Positions 53,742-62,667 of a stretch of 64,000 bases of DNA are shown one piece after another; the first letter of the stretch is position 1; every line of letters starts with the position of its first letter. Position numbers and translations under genes: made by a program. The stretch is from Chloroflexota bacterium (lineage in GTDB: Bacteria; Chloroflexota; Dormibacteria; Dormibacterales; Dormibacteraceae): NCBI GenBank assembly GCA_005880915.1, contig VBIW01000035.1, positions 186,001-250,000 of the forward strand, read 5' to 3'. Below the pieces are notes generated by a model. That model did no database searches. It saw nothing but the letters and a program-made list of their open reading frames with translations, and was not told the DNA's origin.

Positions 53742-55750
53742 CCACGCTCCCGAACCTGCCGCACGTTGTTTACGGCGGCGACTACAACCCTGACCAATGG
53801 CCCGAGACAACGTGGGTGGAAGACGTCCGCCTGATGCACGAGGCAGGGGTCAACCTCGTCAGTCTCGCCATCTTCTCCTGGTCGAGGATCCAGCCAACCG
53901 AAGACGTTTGGGACTTTGACTGGCTCGACAGGGTGATCGGGATCCTGCACGACGGCGGCGTCAGCGTTAACCTCGCGACCGCTACCGCCTCACCGCCGCC
54001 GTGGCTGGCGCACGCGAATCCGGAGATGCTGCCCGTGCTTGCCGACGGCACGCGCCTGTGGCATGGCGCCCGCCAGCACTACTGCCCCAGCAGTCCTGTC
54101 TACCGTTCGGCTGCCCGGCGGCTCGTCGAAGCAATGGCGGAACGGTACGCCAAGCATCCGGCACTTGCGATGTGGCATGTGGGCAACGAGTTTGGCTGTC
54201 ACGTGCCCGCCTGCTACTGCGACATTTCCGCACAGGCATTCCGAGAATGGCTGCAGCGACGATATGGATCGCTCGAGGAGCTCAACCGAGCCTGGGGCAC
54301 CGACTTCTGGTCCCAGCGCTACTCCAGCTGGGAGGAGATCATCCCGCCGCGCCGGACTCCGACATGGCCGAATCCGACTCAGCAGCTCGATTTCATGCGC
54401 TTCTCATCCGACGCGCTGCTCGATTGCTACGAGATCGAGCGCGAAGTGCTGCAGCGGCTGTCGCCGGGGGTTCCCATAACTACGAACTTCATGAGCTTCT
54501 TCAAACCACTCGACTACTGGAAATGGGCCGAGCGCGAGGACGTGGTGAGCAACGATTCGTATCCGGATCCATCTGATCCGGCGTCAGCCATGAAAGCGGC
54601 GATGGCGGGTGACCTGATGCGGTCTTTGGGCCGGGGCCGACCCTGGATCCTGATGGAGCAGAGCACCAATCGCGTCAACTGGCGCGAGATAAACCAGGTC
54701 AAGCCACCGGGTTTGATGCGCCTGTGGAGCTACCAGGCGGTGGCCCGCGGCGCCGACGGCGTGATGTTCTTCCAATGGCGTCAGTCGAGGGCCGGCGCAG
54801 AGAAATTCCACAGCGCGATGGTTCCGCATGGCCCAATGTCGTCATCGCCGGGGTGGCGCGAGGTAGTCCAACTAGGCGCTGAGCTTCGCCGCCTGGACGG
54901 CGTCGGCAACACGCAGTGCCATGCCGAGGTCGCGATTCTCTTCGATTGGGAGTCGTGGTGGGCGCTCGAACTCCCGTCCAAGCCCTCGAGCGCATTGCGC
55001 CAAATGGAGCAGATCGAGTCGGTCTACCGGTCGCTCTACGAGGCGAACATCACAGTCGACTTCGCGCGGCCGAGGGACGACCTCTCGGCATACAGCCTGG
55101 TTGTTGCGCCGGCGCTCTACATGGTGACGGACGAGGGAGTGGCGAATATCGAGCGCTTTGTCGGCGCAGGCGGAGTGCTGCTGATGACGTTTTTTAGCGG
55201 GATTGTGGATGAGTCCGAGCACATCCGCCTCGGCGGGTACCCGAAGCCGTTCCAAGAGCTGCTTGGCCTGAACGTCGTTGACTTTCATCCTCTCGGCATC
55301 GGCCAGCACGTTGGATTGCGATTCGCCGACGGAACAGCCGCGCGCGGCACGACCTGGAGCGAGCATATCGAGTTGGGCGGGGCCGAAAGCCTGGCGACTT
55401 TCGCGAGCGGCGACCTCGCAGGACGGCCGGCTATGACGAGCAACGGTTTCGGCAGCGGCACTGCGTACTACCTGGGAACACGGCCCGACGGCGCTGCGAT
55501 GGCGCGCGTGCTGGAGATCGTGTGCTCGCGCGCCGACGTCGCAAGCGGCGCGGAAACGCCACACGGCGTGGAGGCTGTACGGCGAGTCGGGAAAGGGAAG
55601 TCGATCCTGTTTCTGCTCAACCACCGCGATGTTGCCGTTGAGGTCCCCATCGGCGAGGCGGGGACGAACCTGATTGACGGAACGGAGGTGCATCGTGGCT
55701 TGCTCCGCCTCGAGGCGCGAGGGGTGGCGGCGATCCACGAAGGATGGTGA
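53738..55750 (+). CDS. Beta-galactosidase, glycoside hydrolase family 42
   Basis: The protein is about 670 residues, normal for GH42. VVYGGDYNPDQWPETTW is the conserved N-terminus, HVGNEFGCH holds the acid/base Glu151 and LMEQSTNRVNW the nucleophile Glu307; the C-terminal trimerisation and beta domains follow. The conserved N-terminus lies upstream of the first ATG or GTG (53816). Only CTG codons (53738 or 53756) are available as starts, and the first overlaps the permease stop. Translation may begin at CTG by coupling. It splits imported beta-galactosides in the cytoplasm. Confidence 0.85.
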   Translation: MTTLPNLPHVVYGGDYNPDQWPETTWVEDVRLMHEAGVNLVSLAIFSWSRIQPTEDVWDFDWLDRVIGILHDGGVSVNLATATASPPPWLAHANPEMLPVLADGTRLWHGARQHYCPSSPVYRSAARRLVEAMAERYAKHPALAMWHVGNEFGCHVPACYCDISAQAFREWLQRRYGSLEELNRAWGTDFWSQRYSSWEEIIPPRRTPTWPNPTQQLDFMRFSSDALLDCYEIEREVLQRLSPGVPITTNFMSFFKPLDYWKWAEREDVVSNDSYPDPSDPASAMKAAMAGDLMRSLGRGRPWILMEQSTNRVNWREINQVKPPGLMRLWSYQAVARGADGVMFFQWRQSRAGAEKFHSAMVPHGPMSSSPGWREVVQLGAELRRLDGVGNTQCHAEVAILFDWESWWALELPSKPSSALRQMEQIESVYRSLYEANITVDFARPRDDLSAYSLVVAPALYMVTDEGVANIERFVGAGGVLLMTFFSGIVDESEHIRLGGYPKPFQELLGLNVVDFHPLGIGQHVGLRFADGTAARGTTWSEHIELGGAESLATFASGDLAGRPAMTSNGFGSGTAYYLGTRPDGAAMARVLEIVCSRADVASGAETPHGVEAVRRVGKGKSILFLLNHRDVAVEVPIGEAGTNLIDGTEVHRGLLRLEARGVAAIHEGW

Positions 55751-55864
55751 TCGGGCGCCGGCCTAAAGCAACGCCAGCGGCAAACCACGGCCTTCGGAGC
55801 CAAATTTGTGTGCTGATTCGGCTGAAGCACGACAAAAGCCTGGCCGCCCCTCCAGGAGTGAAAG

Positions 55865-56485
55865 TTAGCGGCGGCTCCCGTTTGTTGCTGCGGCTAATAC
55901 CATCCCCGTCAGTAACCCGACCGCCTCCTCGTCGGTAAGATTTTGCTGCCCGACCAGGGATTGCCAGGTTGTCACGGCCGTGGCGTGAACCAGCGCGGCC
56001 CTTAGCACGTTGCGTCTGCGCCCGCGCGTTTTCCACGCCTCGAGCAACACTCCCGCCATCGCTCGCAGCCGGTCAGCGCGACCTGGCAGCGCGAGTAACT
56101 CCGGCCGCAGGAGAGCTCTGTCGCGCATGATCACTACGAGGCCGGCGCCAGAGTAGCGGTAGTAGGCGTAAAGCTCGCGGAGGGCCAATCGGAGTCGTCC
56201 TTTCGGATCAGCGATCCGCCTCCACTGGTCGGGGTCGGGAGGGGGCCACTTCTCGAACGAGTGGCGTGTGCAGGCACGGAACAATGACAGTTCGTCAGGA
56301 AAGTGCCGATAGAAGGTCCTCCTCGTCACACCGGCGCTTTCTGCGATGGCCACGTCGGTCGTATGCGCTGGCCCGAGCGTGTGGTGGAGCGTGACTGCTG
56401 CGTCGACGATTCGCTCGCGGGTTTCATCCTGGCGCTCCGCCCGGCGGTTGAGCACGTACTTCCTCGCGATTTCGGGGATCTCCAC
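55865..56485 (-). CDS. TetR-family transcriptional regulator
   Basis: The protein has 206 residues. An N-terminal TetR HTH is clear (RERIVDAAVTLHHTLGPAHTTDVAIAESAGVTRRTFYRHFPDE reads as the three-helix domain). A helical ligand-binding domain follows, with no recognisable ligand type. It is divergent from a cupin gene across about 100 bp and probably controls it. Confidence 0.85.
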   Translation of the reverse strand: MEIPEIARKYVLNRRAERQDETRERIVDAAVTLHHTLGPAHTTDVAIAESAGVTRRTFYRHFPDELSLFRACTRHSFEKWPPPDPDQWRRIADPKGRLRLALRELYAYYRYSGAGLVVIMRDRALLRPELLALPGRADRLRAMAGVLLEAWKTRGRRRNVLRAALVHATAVTTWQSLVGQQNLTDEEAVGLLTGMVLAAATNGSRR

Positions 56486-56498
56486 TGTGACTTGATTA

Positions 56499-56527
56499 TT
56501 GACAGCGCCGGGAATTGAGGTTAGGCT
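56499..56527 (+). promoter_or_regulatory. Promoter of the cupin gene
   Basis: TTGACA and TAGGCT are 17 bp apart, giving a transcription start near 56534 and a leader of about 50 bases. It lies between the divergent TetR and cupin genes. Confidence 0.5.
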
Positions 56528-56583
56528 GGCTATCAGTATACAGGCATGAGTCGCGAATGGCCCCCCTTGGAGGTAACGTAGAA

Positions 56584-57096
56584 ATGAGTGTTCAAGAGCG
56601 GCGGTTGCTCATGGTCGGCCCTGGTGAAGGTAAGTCCGTCAGCCTGGGAGGGCTGGGTGTGGACTTCAAGGTGTGGGGTCACGAAACGGGTGGCCGTTTC
56701 GCAATTGTCGAGCATCCTATCGACGCGAGACGCCTCATCCCCCCGCACACGCACAAGATGGAGGACGAGCTGTCGTACGTCCTCGAGGGCCGTGTCGGGG
56801 TGCGAGTGGGGGATGAAGTGGCCGAGGCGGGACCCGGCACGTACATCTACAAGCCCTGTGGTGTCCCGCACACTTTTTGGAACCCGACCGATCAGCCTGC
56901 CAGGCTGCTGGAAATCATCTGCAAGGCGGGGTTCGAGAATTATTTCGTTGAGATTTCTGAGCTTTTCGCGACAGGCGCTAAGCCGGGCGGTATGGAGCAC
57001 GAGGCGATCGCGGCCCGGTATAACGAGAGTCACTTCATGGACTGGGTGCCCGAGCTCAAAGCGCGGTACGGACTGAAGCTTCTGGGCGAGGCCTAG
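56584..57096 (+). CDS. Cupin-domain protein
   Basis: The protein has 170 residues. A single cupin-2 barrel has motif 1 as PPHTHKMEDELSYVLEG (two His and Glu metal ligands) and motif 2 as KPCGVPHTFWN. The start at 56584 is chosen because GGAGGT precedes it; an in-frame GTG/ATG 69 bases upstream lacks one. The function may be a dioxygenase, isomerase or small-molecule binding. It is divergent from a TetR gene. Confidence 0.8.
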   Translation: MSVQERRLLMVGPGEGKSVSLGGLGVDFKVWGHETGGRFAIVEHPIDARRLIPPHTHKMEDELSYVLEGRVGVRVGDEVAEAGPGTYIYKPCGVPHTFWNPTDQPARLLEIICKAGFENYFVEISELFATGAKPGGMEHEAIAARYNESHFMDWVPELKARYGLKLLGEA

Positions 57097-57219
57097 TCGG
57101 GCATCGAGCGGTAACGGCGGAAAAGGTCCGGCTGGGCCGCGATCAGAAGACGCTCAGCCGCCCTCGGGCGCCGTTTCGCTGGTGCCGCGGATCGTGGTCC
57201 GGTGATCGCCGCTGGAGCA

Positions 57220-57831
57220 CTACTCCCCAAGGAACTCGCGGATCAGGAGGTCAGCGAGCCAGCGTTCGTATTTGTTGGGAGACCAGGCACGCTCCAGCAC
57301 CAGGTTGCGATAGACCTCGGGTAGCGTCCAGGTCACGTAGAGGTCGAGAGCCTGCCTGAGCGTAAGACCAGATCGAAGACGGCCCCTCATTGATTCGAGC
57401 AGTTCGCTGACCGCAGCCTCCCTCCGCAACATCACCCGTCGCCAGACCGCCGCCACTCGGGGATCTGCACGCGCCGCTTCCTGATATACGGAGATCACGT
57501 CGTAACCGAGTTCAAATTGGCGTCGTGTCCACTGTGCGGCAAGGTGTAGGCGCTTTTGGACGTCCGGCGTCGTAACTGCGCGGCGATGCAAATTCTCGAC
57601 GTCCGCCTCAGTCATCCAGAGTCGCCGCGCTTCCTCGAGAATCGCAGGTTTGTTCCCGAAGGCGGAGTAGATGGTCGGGACCGGAATCTCGGCCGCTTCC
57701 GAGATGGCCTCAATGGTGGTCGCAACGTAGCCCTGTTCCGAGAAGAGCCGGCGAGCGGCGAGGGCTATGGCCTGGCGCGTCGCCTGAGCCTGCCTTTGCC
57801 GATGCCTGCTCAATTCCTTCTTGACCGCCAC
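57220..57831 (-). CDS. TetR-family transcriptional regulator
   Basis: The protein has 203 residues. The HTH is clear (TRQAIALAARRLFSEQGYVATTIEAISEAAEIPVPTIYSAFGNK covers helices 1-3). The C-terminal domain is helical. It is divergent from the SRPBCC gene 53 bp away, its likely target. Confidence 0.85.
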   Translation of the reverse strand: MAVKKELSRHRQRQAQATRQAIALAARRLFSEQGYVATTIEAISEAAEIPVPTIYSAFGNKPAILEEARRLWMTEADVENLHRRAVTTPDVQKRLHLAAQWTRRQFELGYDVISVYQEAARADPRVAAVWRRVMLRREAAVSELLESMRGRLRSGLTLRQALDLYVTWTLPEVYRNLVLERAWSPNKYERWLADLLIREFLGE

Positions 57832-57884
57832 TCGGCAATAGTAGGACCATGGTTGTCATAGGAGCACTATGATGAAGCGAAGCG

Positions 57885-58337
57885 ATGTGGAAGACTGAGT
57901 CCTCTGCGAACACGTCAGCAGATCACGACGCCCTCTGGAAATTGTTGGCTGACGCAGATGGCTGGCCTTCGTGGAACCCCGGGCTGTCGTCTGCACACCT
58001 CGACGGGCCGTTGCGCAACGGAACCACCGGGCGAACGACTCAGGCCAACGGACGCAAGGGAAACTTCACGGTGCGGGAGCTCGATGCCGGCGCCTACTTC
58101 GTCAACGAGGCGAGGATTCCGGGTGCTGTTCTGCGCTTTCAGCACCGGATCGCGCCAGTGGACCAAGCCCGAAGCCGCGTAACCCTCGGAGCCTCGATCG
58201 AAGGCCCAATGGCTCCGGTCTGGGGACTTATCTTTGGGCGCCAGATCGCCTCCTATATTCCAGAAGCGGTCCGGCAATTGGTGTCTCGCGCGGAGGGAGC
58301 CGGTCCGATCCCCAACAAGCATCTCCAGGACGTTTGA
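57885..58337 (+). CDS. SRPBCC (START-like/polyketide cyclase) family protein
   Basis: The protein has 150 residues. SADHDALWKLLADADGWPSWNPG is the typical first helix-strand of SRPBCC hydrophobic-cavity proteins, with VTLGASIEGPMAP and a long C-terminal helix. It binds a small lipid-like or polyketide molecule; activity unknown. Probably controlled by the divergent TetR. Confidence 0.75.
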   Translation: MWKTESSANTSADHDALWKLLADADGWPSWNPGLSSAHLDGPLRNGTTGRTTQANGRKGNFTVRELDAGAYFVNEARIPGAVLRFQHRIAPVDQARSRVTLGASIEGPMAPVWGLIFGRQIASYIPEAVRQLVSRAEGAGPIPNKHLQDV

Positions 58338-58529
58338 CGACGTCGCCACGATGGCCACAGGCGCCGGTGCCAAACGCGGGCACCTTGGCGACGCCCCTGC
58401 CTATCCCCTAGCAAGAAGGCATCCATAGGTAGCCGCCGACAGGGGACGAACCGGATCTTTGACAGTCGAAATTGCGATGCCGGATCTAGACTGCCGCGGG
58501 GTGTGGCTTGCAAGGGAGAGCAATCCACT

Positions 58530-58757
58530 ATGGCATCACAATCACGATCGGAAAGCGACGCTGCTGTGAAATCGTCCACACAGTCAATGCCGGCGAGCTA
58601 CGTCGCCACGATGAACAGCCTGGAAGAAATCTCCGACTCGTTAGGAGCCTTCCGCGAACGACTCAGGGTTGCTCAGGAAAGTGAGCGACTTCACGTCGGT
58701 GCTGTCGTCCAGAAGCTCGAGGCTCGCTACCGGCAACGGCGAGACGAGCTGGCCTAA
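58530..58757 (+). CDS. Small helical hypothetical protein
   Basis: The protein has 75 residues. The first 25 are Ser-rich and the remainder one long charged helix (SLEEISDSLGAFRERLRVAQ and on). GGGAGAG lies nine bases before the ATG. No family is recognised. Confidence 0.5.
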   Translation: MASQSRSESDAAVKSSTQSMPASYVATMNSLEEISDSLGAFRERLRVAQESERLHVGAVVQKLEARYRQRRDELA

Positions 58758-58837
58758 TTATCGGTGGAGGATTCCGGCTAGCGCGGCGAACAGGCTCGGC
58801 CGGCCTTTCATCGTGTAGCGGTCAAACTGGCGGCTGG

Positions 58838-59380
58838 ATGGTCTACGTCGCGTTTGTGAGGGGCATCAACGTGGGAGGCAAGGCCATCGTCTCGATGGCG
58901 CTCATCAAGGAGGCCCTCCTCGACCTCGGCCTGTCAGACGTGCGGACCTATATCAACTCAGGCAACGTCATCTTTTCGATCCGGGCGTCGGACACCCAGA
59001 AGCTCGGAGCCAGGATCGAGAAGGCGCTCGAGGAGCGCACCGACCTGCCGATCAAGGTGCTGGTCATGGATCACAAGAGCCTGAAAAAGCTGGTCGACGC
59101 GATCCCAGGCAACTGGGTTGACGACAAGACCATGCGCACCTACGTCCTTCTGTTGTGGAAGGAGCTGGACGACCGCAAGATCCTCGAGCGCCTGCCGGTC
59201 AGGCCAGGGGTCGACAACGTCCGATACGCGCCAGGGGCAGTGATCTGGCAGGTCGACCGCAAGGATATTGCGAAGAGCCGCATGAGCAGGATCATCGGCA
59301 CGCCCGACTACAAGCAGATCACCATTCGCAGCGCCAACACGATGCGCAAGCTCAACGAGCTAACCGCGGTACAAGCTTGA
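58838..59380 (+). CDS. DUF1697 family protein
   Basis: The protein has 180 residues. It starts VAFVRGINVGGKAIVSMALI and continues with TYINSGNVIFS, both diagnostic of DUF1697, and has IIGTPDYKQITIRSANTMRKL at the end. The family has a ferredoxin-like fold and no known function. Stand-alone gene. Confidence 0.85.
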   Translation: MVYVAFVRGINVGGKAIVSMALIKEALLDLGLSDVRTYINSGNVIFSIRASDTQKLGARIEKALEERTDLPIKVLVMDHKSLKKLVDAIPGNWVDDKTMRTYVLLLWKELDDRKILERLPVRPGVDNVRYAPGAVIWQVDRKDIAKSRMSRIIGTPDYKQITIRSANTMRKLNELTAVQA

Positions 59381-59999
59381 CCTTGCCCAACCCGGCCGGT
59401 CACTCCGGTGACGAGCACCGGTGGCACTCGCGCCGGCGTCATATACACCGCGACGTCGTCCGTGGCGGGCCGACGGCTGGTTCTGCGCGCGAGCTAACCG
59501 CGAGCGTTGGTTGTCTGGAGGGAGCCGTTTGACTCGCGCCTGTAAGGCGCACGACGATCTAGCGGGCCGCGACGGTATTCGATTCGCCGGAGGAGTGTTC
59601 GCCGCTCCCGTGCGAGGGCTTCGGGGGCAGGCGCGAGGATCCTGAGGCCACCATGGATTTCCGCCCTGCGCTCATTGCAGCGGCGATCACGCTCGGACCG
59701 CCTTGCCGTGGACCTCTTAGTCTCCGTTGGGTGCACCTTGGCCTCCCGCCAATATCACTGTGATCCTCCTCTCCATTCGAGTCAAGTGCCGCCGGCCGGC
59801 CGTTTGCCACGACTCAAGGTTGGCGCAGGCCTTCATACGATCCGGACGCGTCCTCTTTAGGTCTCCCGCTTTGGAAGCGGCGAACCGTGAAAGCCGAGAA
59901 CATATAAGAGGACGCGCGACCGTGTCATGTCGGCATTCGTGGCAAGGCCGGGCCGAACGATCGCTCTTGAACAGCCGGCTATTTCAGGAGGGGGAGTCT
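59381..59999. other. Intergenic region, nothing recognised
   Basis: These 619 bases lie between two rightward genes. Open frames exist on both strands but none has a ribosome-binding site or domain. No tRNA, hairpin terminator or repeat is evident. Confidence 0.4.
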
Positions 60000-60542
60000 G
60001 TGACCAACGTCGAACAGGGAATCCAGTCGCAACTGCGAAACATCGAGAGGACGTACGGCAAGACAATCGAGGAGCTTGTGAGGATCGTAACCAGCAGCGG
60101 GCTCACCAAACATGGCGATGTGGTAACGATGTTGAAGCAGCGCCATGGAATGGCGCACGCGGCCGCGCATCGCGTCTCGCTCGTCGCTCGGAGTCGGCAG
60201 ACTCCGCCTGCCAAAGATCCTGAATCCAGCTCCGATCCAGTCCTCAAAGAGGTGTACGACCGGCTCATGGAGGCGGCCAGTTCGCTGGGCAACGATGTTG
60301 AGAGCTCCCCTAAAACGGGATATGTGAGCCTTCGGCGGCGCAAGCAGTTCGCAATGCTCCAGGCCGGCAAGAAGTGGATCAACCTGGGCCTGATTCTTCC
60401 GAACCATCCACCATCGAAGCGGCTGGAGTCTGCGGTCAAATGGAACGCTTTGTTCACGCATCGAGTTCGGGTGGCAACCACGGCCGAGATCGATCGCGAG
60501 CTCAAGACCTGGCTCAATGAGGCCTATCAGGCGGCTGGTTAA
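60000..60542 (+). CDS. DUF4287/DUF5655 domain protein
   Basis: The protein has 180 residues. The first 70 match the DUF4287 pattern (NIERTYGKTIEELV, LKQRHGMAHAAAH). The remainder matches DUF5655 (DPVLKEVYDRLMEAASSLG, KTGYVSLRRRKQFAML, HRVRVATTAEIDRELKTWL). GTG start with AGGAGGGGG just upstream. The function of both domains is unknown; DUF5655 is sometimes attached to predicted nucleases. Confidence 0.8.
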   Translation: MTNVEQGIQSQLRNIERTYGKTIEELVRIVTSSGLTKHGDVVTMLKQRHGMAHAAAHRVSLVARSRQTPPAKDPESSSDPVLKEVYDRLMEAASSLGNDVESSPKTGYVSLRRRKQFAMLQAGKKWINLGLILPNHPPSKRLESAVKWNALFTHRVRVATTAEIDRELKTWLNEAYQAAG

Positions 60543-60570
60543 CGACCTACCCGGCGGCTGAGTTCGCTAA

Positions 60571-60588
60571 GGCGCGACAAATCGCGCC
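60571..60588. repeat. Perfect inverted repeat before the MaoC operon
   Basis: GGCGCGA and TCGCGCC are separated by CAAA, between the stop of the DUF4287 gene and the MaoC start. There is no T tail, so it may be an operator or a weak terminator. Confidence 0.45.
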
Positions 60589-60614
60589 GTGCCATGATCT
60601 TCGGCTGTCAGCCA

Positions 60615-61115
60615 ATGACGGTCAAAGAGGGGTGGCGGGGACGGTTCTTCGAAGATTTCGCCGTCGGCGACGTCTACGAGCACCCGCTCGGGCGGACCAT
60701 CACCACCGCAGACAACATCTGGTTCACCCTCCTCACCCAGAACACCGCGCCGATCCATTTCGATCACGAATACGCAGCGCGTACCGAGTTCGGAAAACCC
60801 CTCGTCAACAGCTGCCTCACCCTTTCCCTGGTGACCGGCCAGAGCGTCACGGACGTGTCCCAGAACGTCATGGCGAACCTCGGGTGGGATGAGATCCACC
60901 TGCCCAATCCCGTATTCGAGGGCGACACTGTTCGCTCGCGGTCGCAGGTGCTCGAGCTGCGAGAGTCGCGCTCGCGCCCGAATGTCGGCATCGTCCAGGT
61001 TCGCACCACGGGCTACAAGCAGGATGGAACCGAAGTGATCACCTTCCGCCGCACGGCTCTCATCTACCGGCGCGGCCACGGTCCCACCTCCACTCGCCCT
61101 GACCCAGGCCCCTGA
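60615..61115 (+). CDS. MaoC-family (R)-enoyl-CoA hydratase/mesaconyl-CoA hydratase-like
   Basis: The protein has 166 residues. It starts MTVKEGWRGRFFEDFAVGDV, with hot-dog-fold hydratase features NTAPIHFDHEYAARTEFGKPLVNS (the Asp/His catalytic region) and SRPNVGIVQVRTTGYKQDG. It adds or removes water on a CoA thioester. The start at 60615 fits the family better than an in-frame ATG 21 bases upstream. It opens an operon with an acyl-CoA dehydrogenase and a CitE-like lyase, which suggests branched or dicarboxylic acyl-CoA metabolism. Confidence 0.8.
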   Translation: MTVKEGWRGRFFEDFAVGDVYEHPLGRTITTADNIWFTLLTQNTAPIHFDHEYAARTEFGKPLVNSCLTLSLVTGQSVTDVSQNVMANLGWDEIHLPNPVFEGDTVRSRSQVLELRESRSRPNVGIVQVRTTGYKQDGTEVITFRRTALIYRRGHGPTSTRPDPGP

Positions 61116-61118
61116 CCG

Positions 61119-62276
61119 TTGGACTTCGAGCTCTCCGATCAACAACGCGCGTTTCGCGACCTCATGCGCGATTTCGCGCGCAAGAGCATCGCCCCGGTGG
61201 CGCGCGACTGGGAGCTCGCCGGCCGCTATCCCGAAGAGATCGTCGAAGAGATGAAGGCCATGGGCCTCTTCGGCATGCTGGTCCCCGAGGAGTACGGAGG
61301 CATAGCGATCGATGCCGTGTCGTACTCAGTCGTTTTCGAGGAGATCTCGAAGGCATGGATGGGCGTGGCGGGGATCCTAGGGTCGCATTCGCTCGCCACC
61401 TTGATGCTCGCCCGGTTCGGCACGCCGGAGCAGCGCTCGAGATGGCTGCCCGACCTCGCGACCGGCAAGCGGCGCTCGGGCATCGCGCTCACCGAGCCGC
61501 AGGCGGGAAGCGACCTGCAGGGCATCAACACGGTCGCGAAGCGAGAAGGCGACCACTACGTGGTCAACGGCACCAAGACCTGGATCACCAACGCGCGCCA
61601 CGCCGACCCGCTGCCGGTCCTGGTCAAAACCGACCCCAGCGTGCTGCCCCGCCATCACGGGATGAGCGTGCTGATGATCGAGCAGGGCACACCGGGGCTC
61701 TCGGTAGGCAAGGACCTCGACAAGCTCGGGTACAAAGGCCCCGAGTCGTCGGAGGTGTTCTTCAGCGACTGCCGCGTGCCGGCCGAAAACCTGCTGGGTG
61801 GGGAGGAGGGTCGCGGCCTGCAGCAGGCGCTGTCCGCCCTCGAGTTCGGGCGCGTCAACATCGCCGGGCGTGCGGTGGGCGTGGCCCAGGCCAGCCTGGA
61901 CCGTTCTCTCGCCTACGCCCACGACCGCCACGCCTTCGGCCGGCCAATCGCGGAGTTCCAGGCCATCCAGCTGAAGCTCGCCGACATGGCGACCGAGGTT
62001 CAGGCGGCCCGGCTCCTCACGTGGTGGGCCGCGTCGGTCCTCGACTCGGGGAGGCGGGCCGACCTCGAGACCGGAATGGCGAAGCTCTATGCGTCAGAGG
62101 TCTGCATCAAAGCCTCGCTCGAGGCGATGCGCATCCACGGCGGCTACGGCTATTCGACCGAGTACGAGATCGAGCGCTTCTACCGCGACGCGCCCTTGAT
62201 GGCGATTGGCGAGGGGACGAACGACATCCTGAGGACCGTCATCGCGCGCCAGCTTGCCCGCGACATCCCATCCTGA
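61119..62276 (+). CDS. Acyl-CoA dehydrogenase
   Basis: The protein has 385 residues, normal length. ALTEPQAGSDLQGINT is the FAD/substrate motif, YVVNGTKTWITNARHAD follows, and IHGGYGYSTEYEIERFYRDA plus IGEGTNDILR close it; the Glu in GEGTND is the usual catalytic base. It introduces a trans double bond into an acyl-CoA and passes electrons to ETF. TTG start three bases after the MaoC stop, so coupled. Confidence 0.9.
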   Translation: MDFELSDQQRAFRDLMRDFARKSIAPVARDWELAGRYPEEIVEEMKAMGLFGMLVPEEYGGIAIDAVSYSVVFEEISKAWMGVAGILGSHSLATLMLARFGTPEQRSRWLPDLATGKRRSGIALTEPQAGSDLQGINTVAKREGDHYVVNGTKTWITNARHADPLPVLVKTDPSVLPRHHGMSVLMIEQGTPGLSVGKDLDKLGYKGPESSEVFFSDCRVPAENLLGGEEGRGLQQALSALEFGRVNIAGRAVGVAQASLDRSLAYAHDRHAFGRPIAEFQAIQLKLADMATEVQAARLLTWWAASVLDSGRRADLETGMAKLYASEVCIKASLEAMRIHGGYGYSTEYEIERFYRDAPLMAIGEGTNDILRTVIARQLARDIPS

Positions 62277-62289
62277 AGGAGGCGCCAGA

Positions 62290-62667
62290 GTGGAGTTTCT
62301 GCGCAAGATCGACTTCGCCGAGCTGAACGCGAGCACAGGCCGCGCGACGCAGGCGCTGCTCGACCGGGAGTCCGGTGCCACGACGTGCAGCGTGAGATGC
62401 ATCAAGACGCCACCCGGCGAGGGCTCTCCCGGCGGGCTGCACACGCATCCAGTCGACCAGCTCTTCTACGTCCTCAGCGGCACCATGAACCTGGAGATTG
62501 CTGGGCAGTCATACAGCGCCGGCCCAGGCAACCTCGTGGTCTTTCCCGCCGGCGTCCCTCATCGCAACTGGAATGGAGGAACCGAGGCGACCGTGCACCT
62601 GGCGATCAGCTCGCCTCTGCCTCCGGTCGACGAACCATTTGTGCGCCCCGTCGCACCCGATGCCTGA
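62290..62667 (+). CDS. Cupin-domain protein
   Basis: The protein has 125 residues. Single cupin barrel with GGLHTHPVDQLFYVLSGTM (motif 1) and FPAGVPHRNWN (motif 2). GTG start with GAAGGAGG upstream. Its stop overlaps the next start by eight bases. A role in the same CoA-acid pathway is inferred from the operon only. Confidence 0.8.
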   Translation: MEFLRKIDFAELNASTGRATQALLDRESGATTCSVRCIKTPPGEGSPGGLHTHPVDQLFYVLSGTMNLEIAGQSYSAGPGNLVVFPAGVPHRNWNGGTEATVHLAISSPLPPVDEPFVRPVAPDA

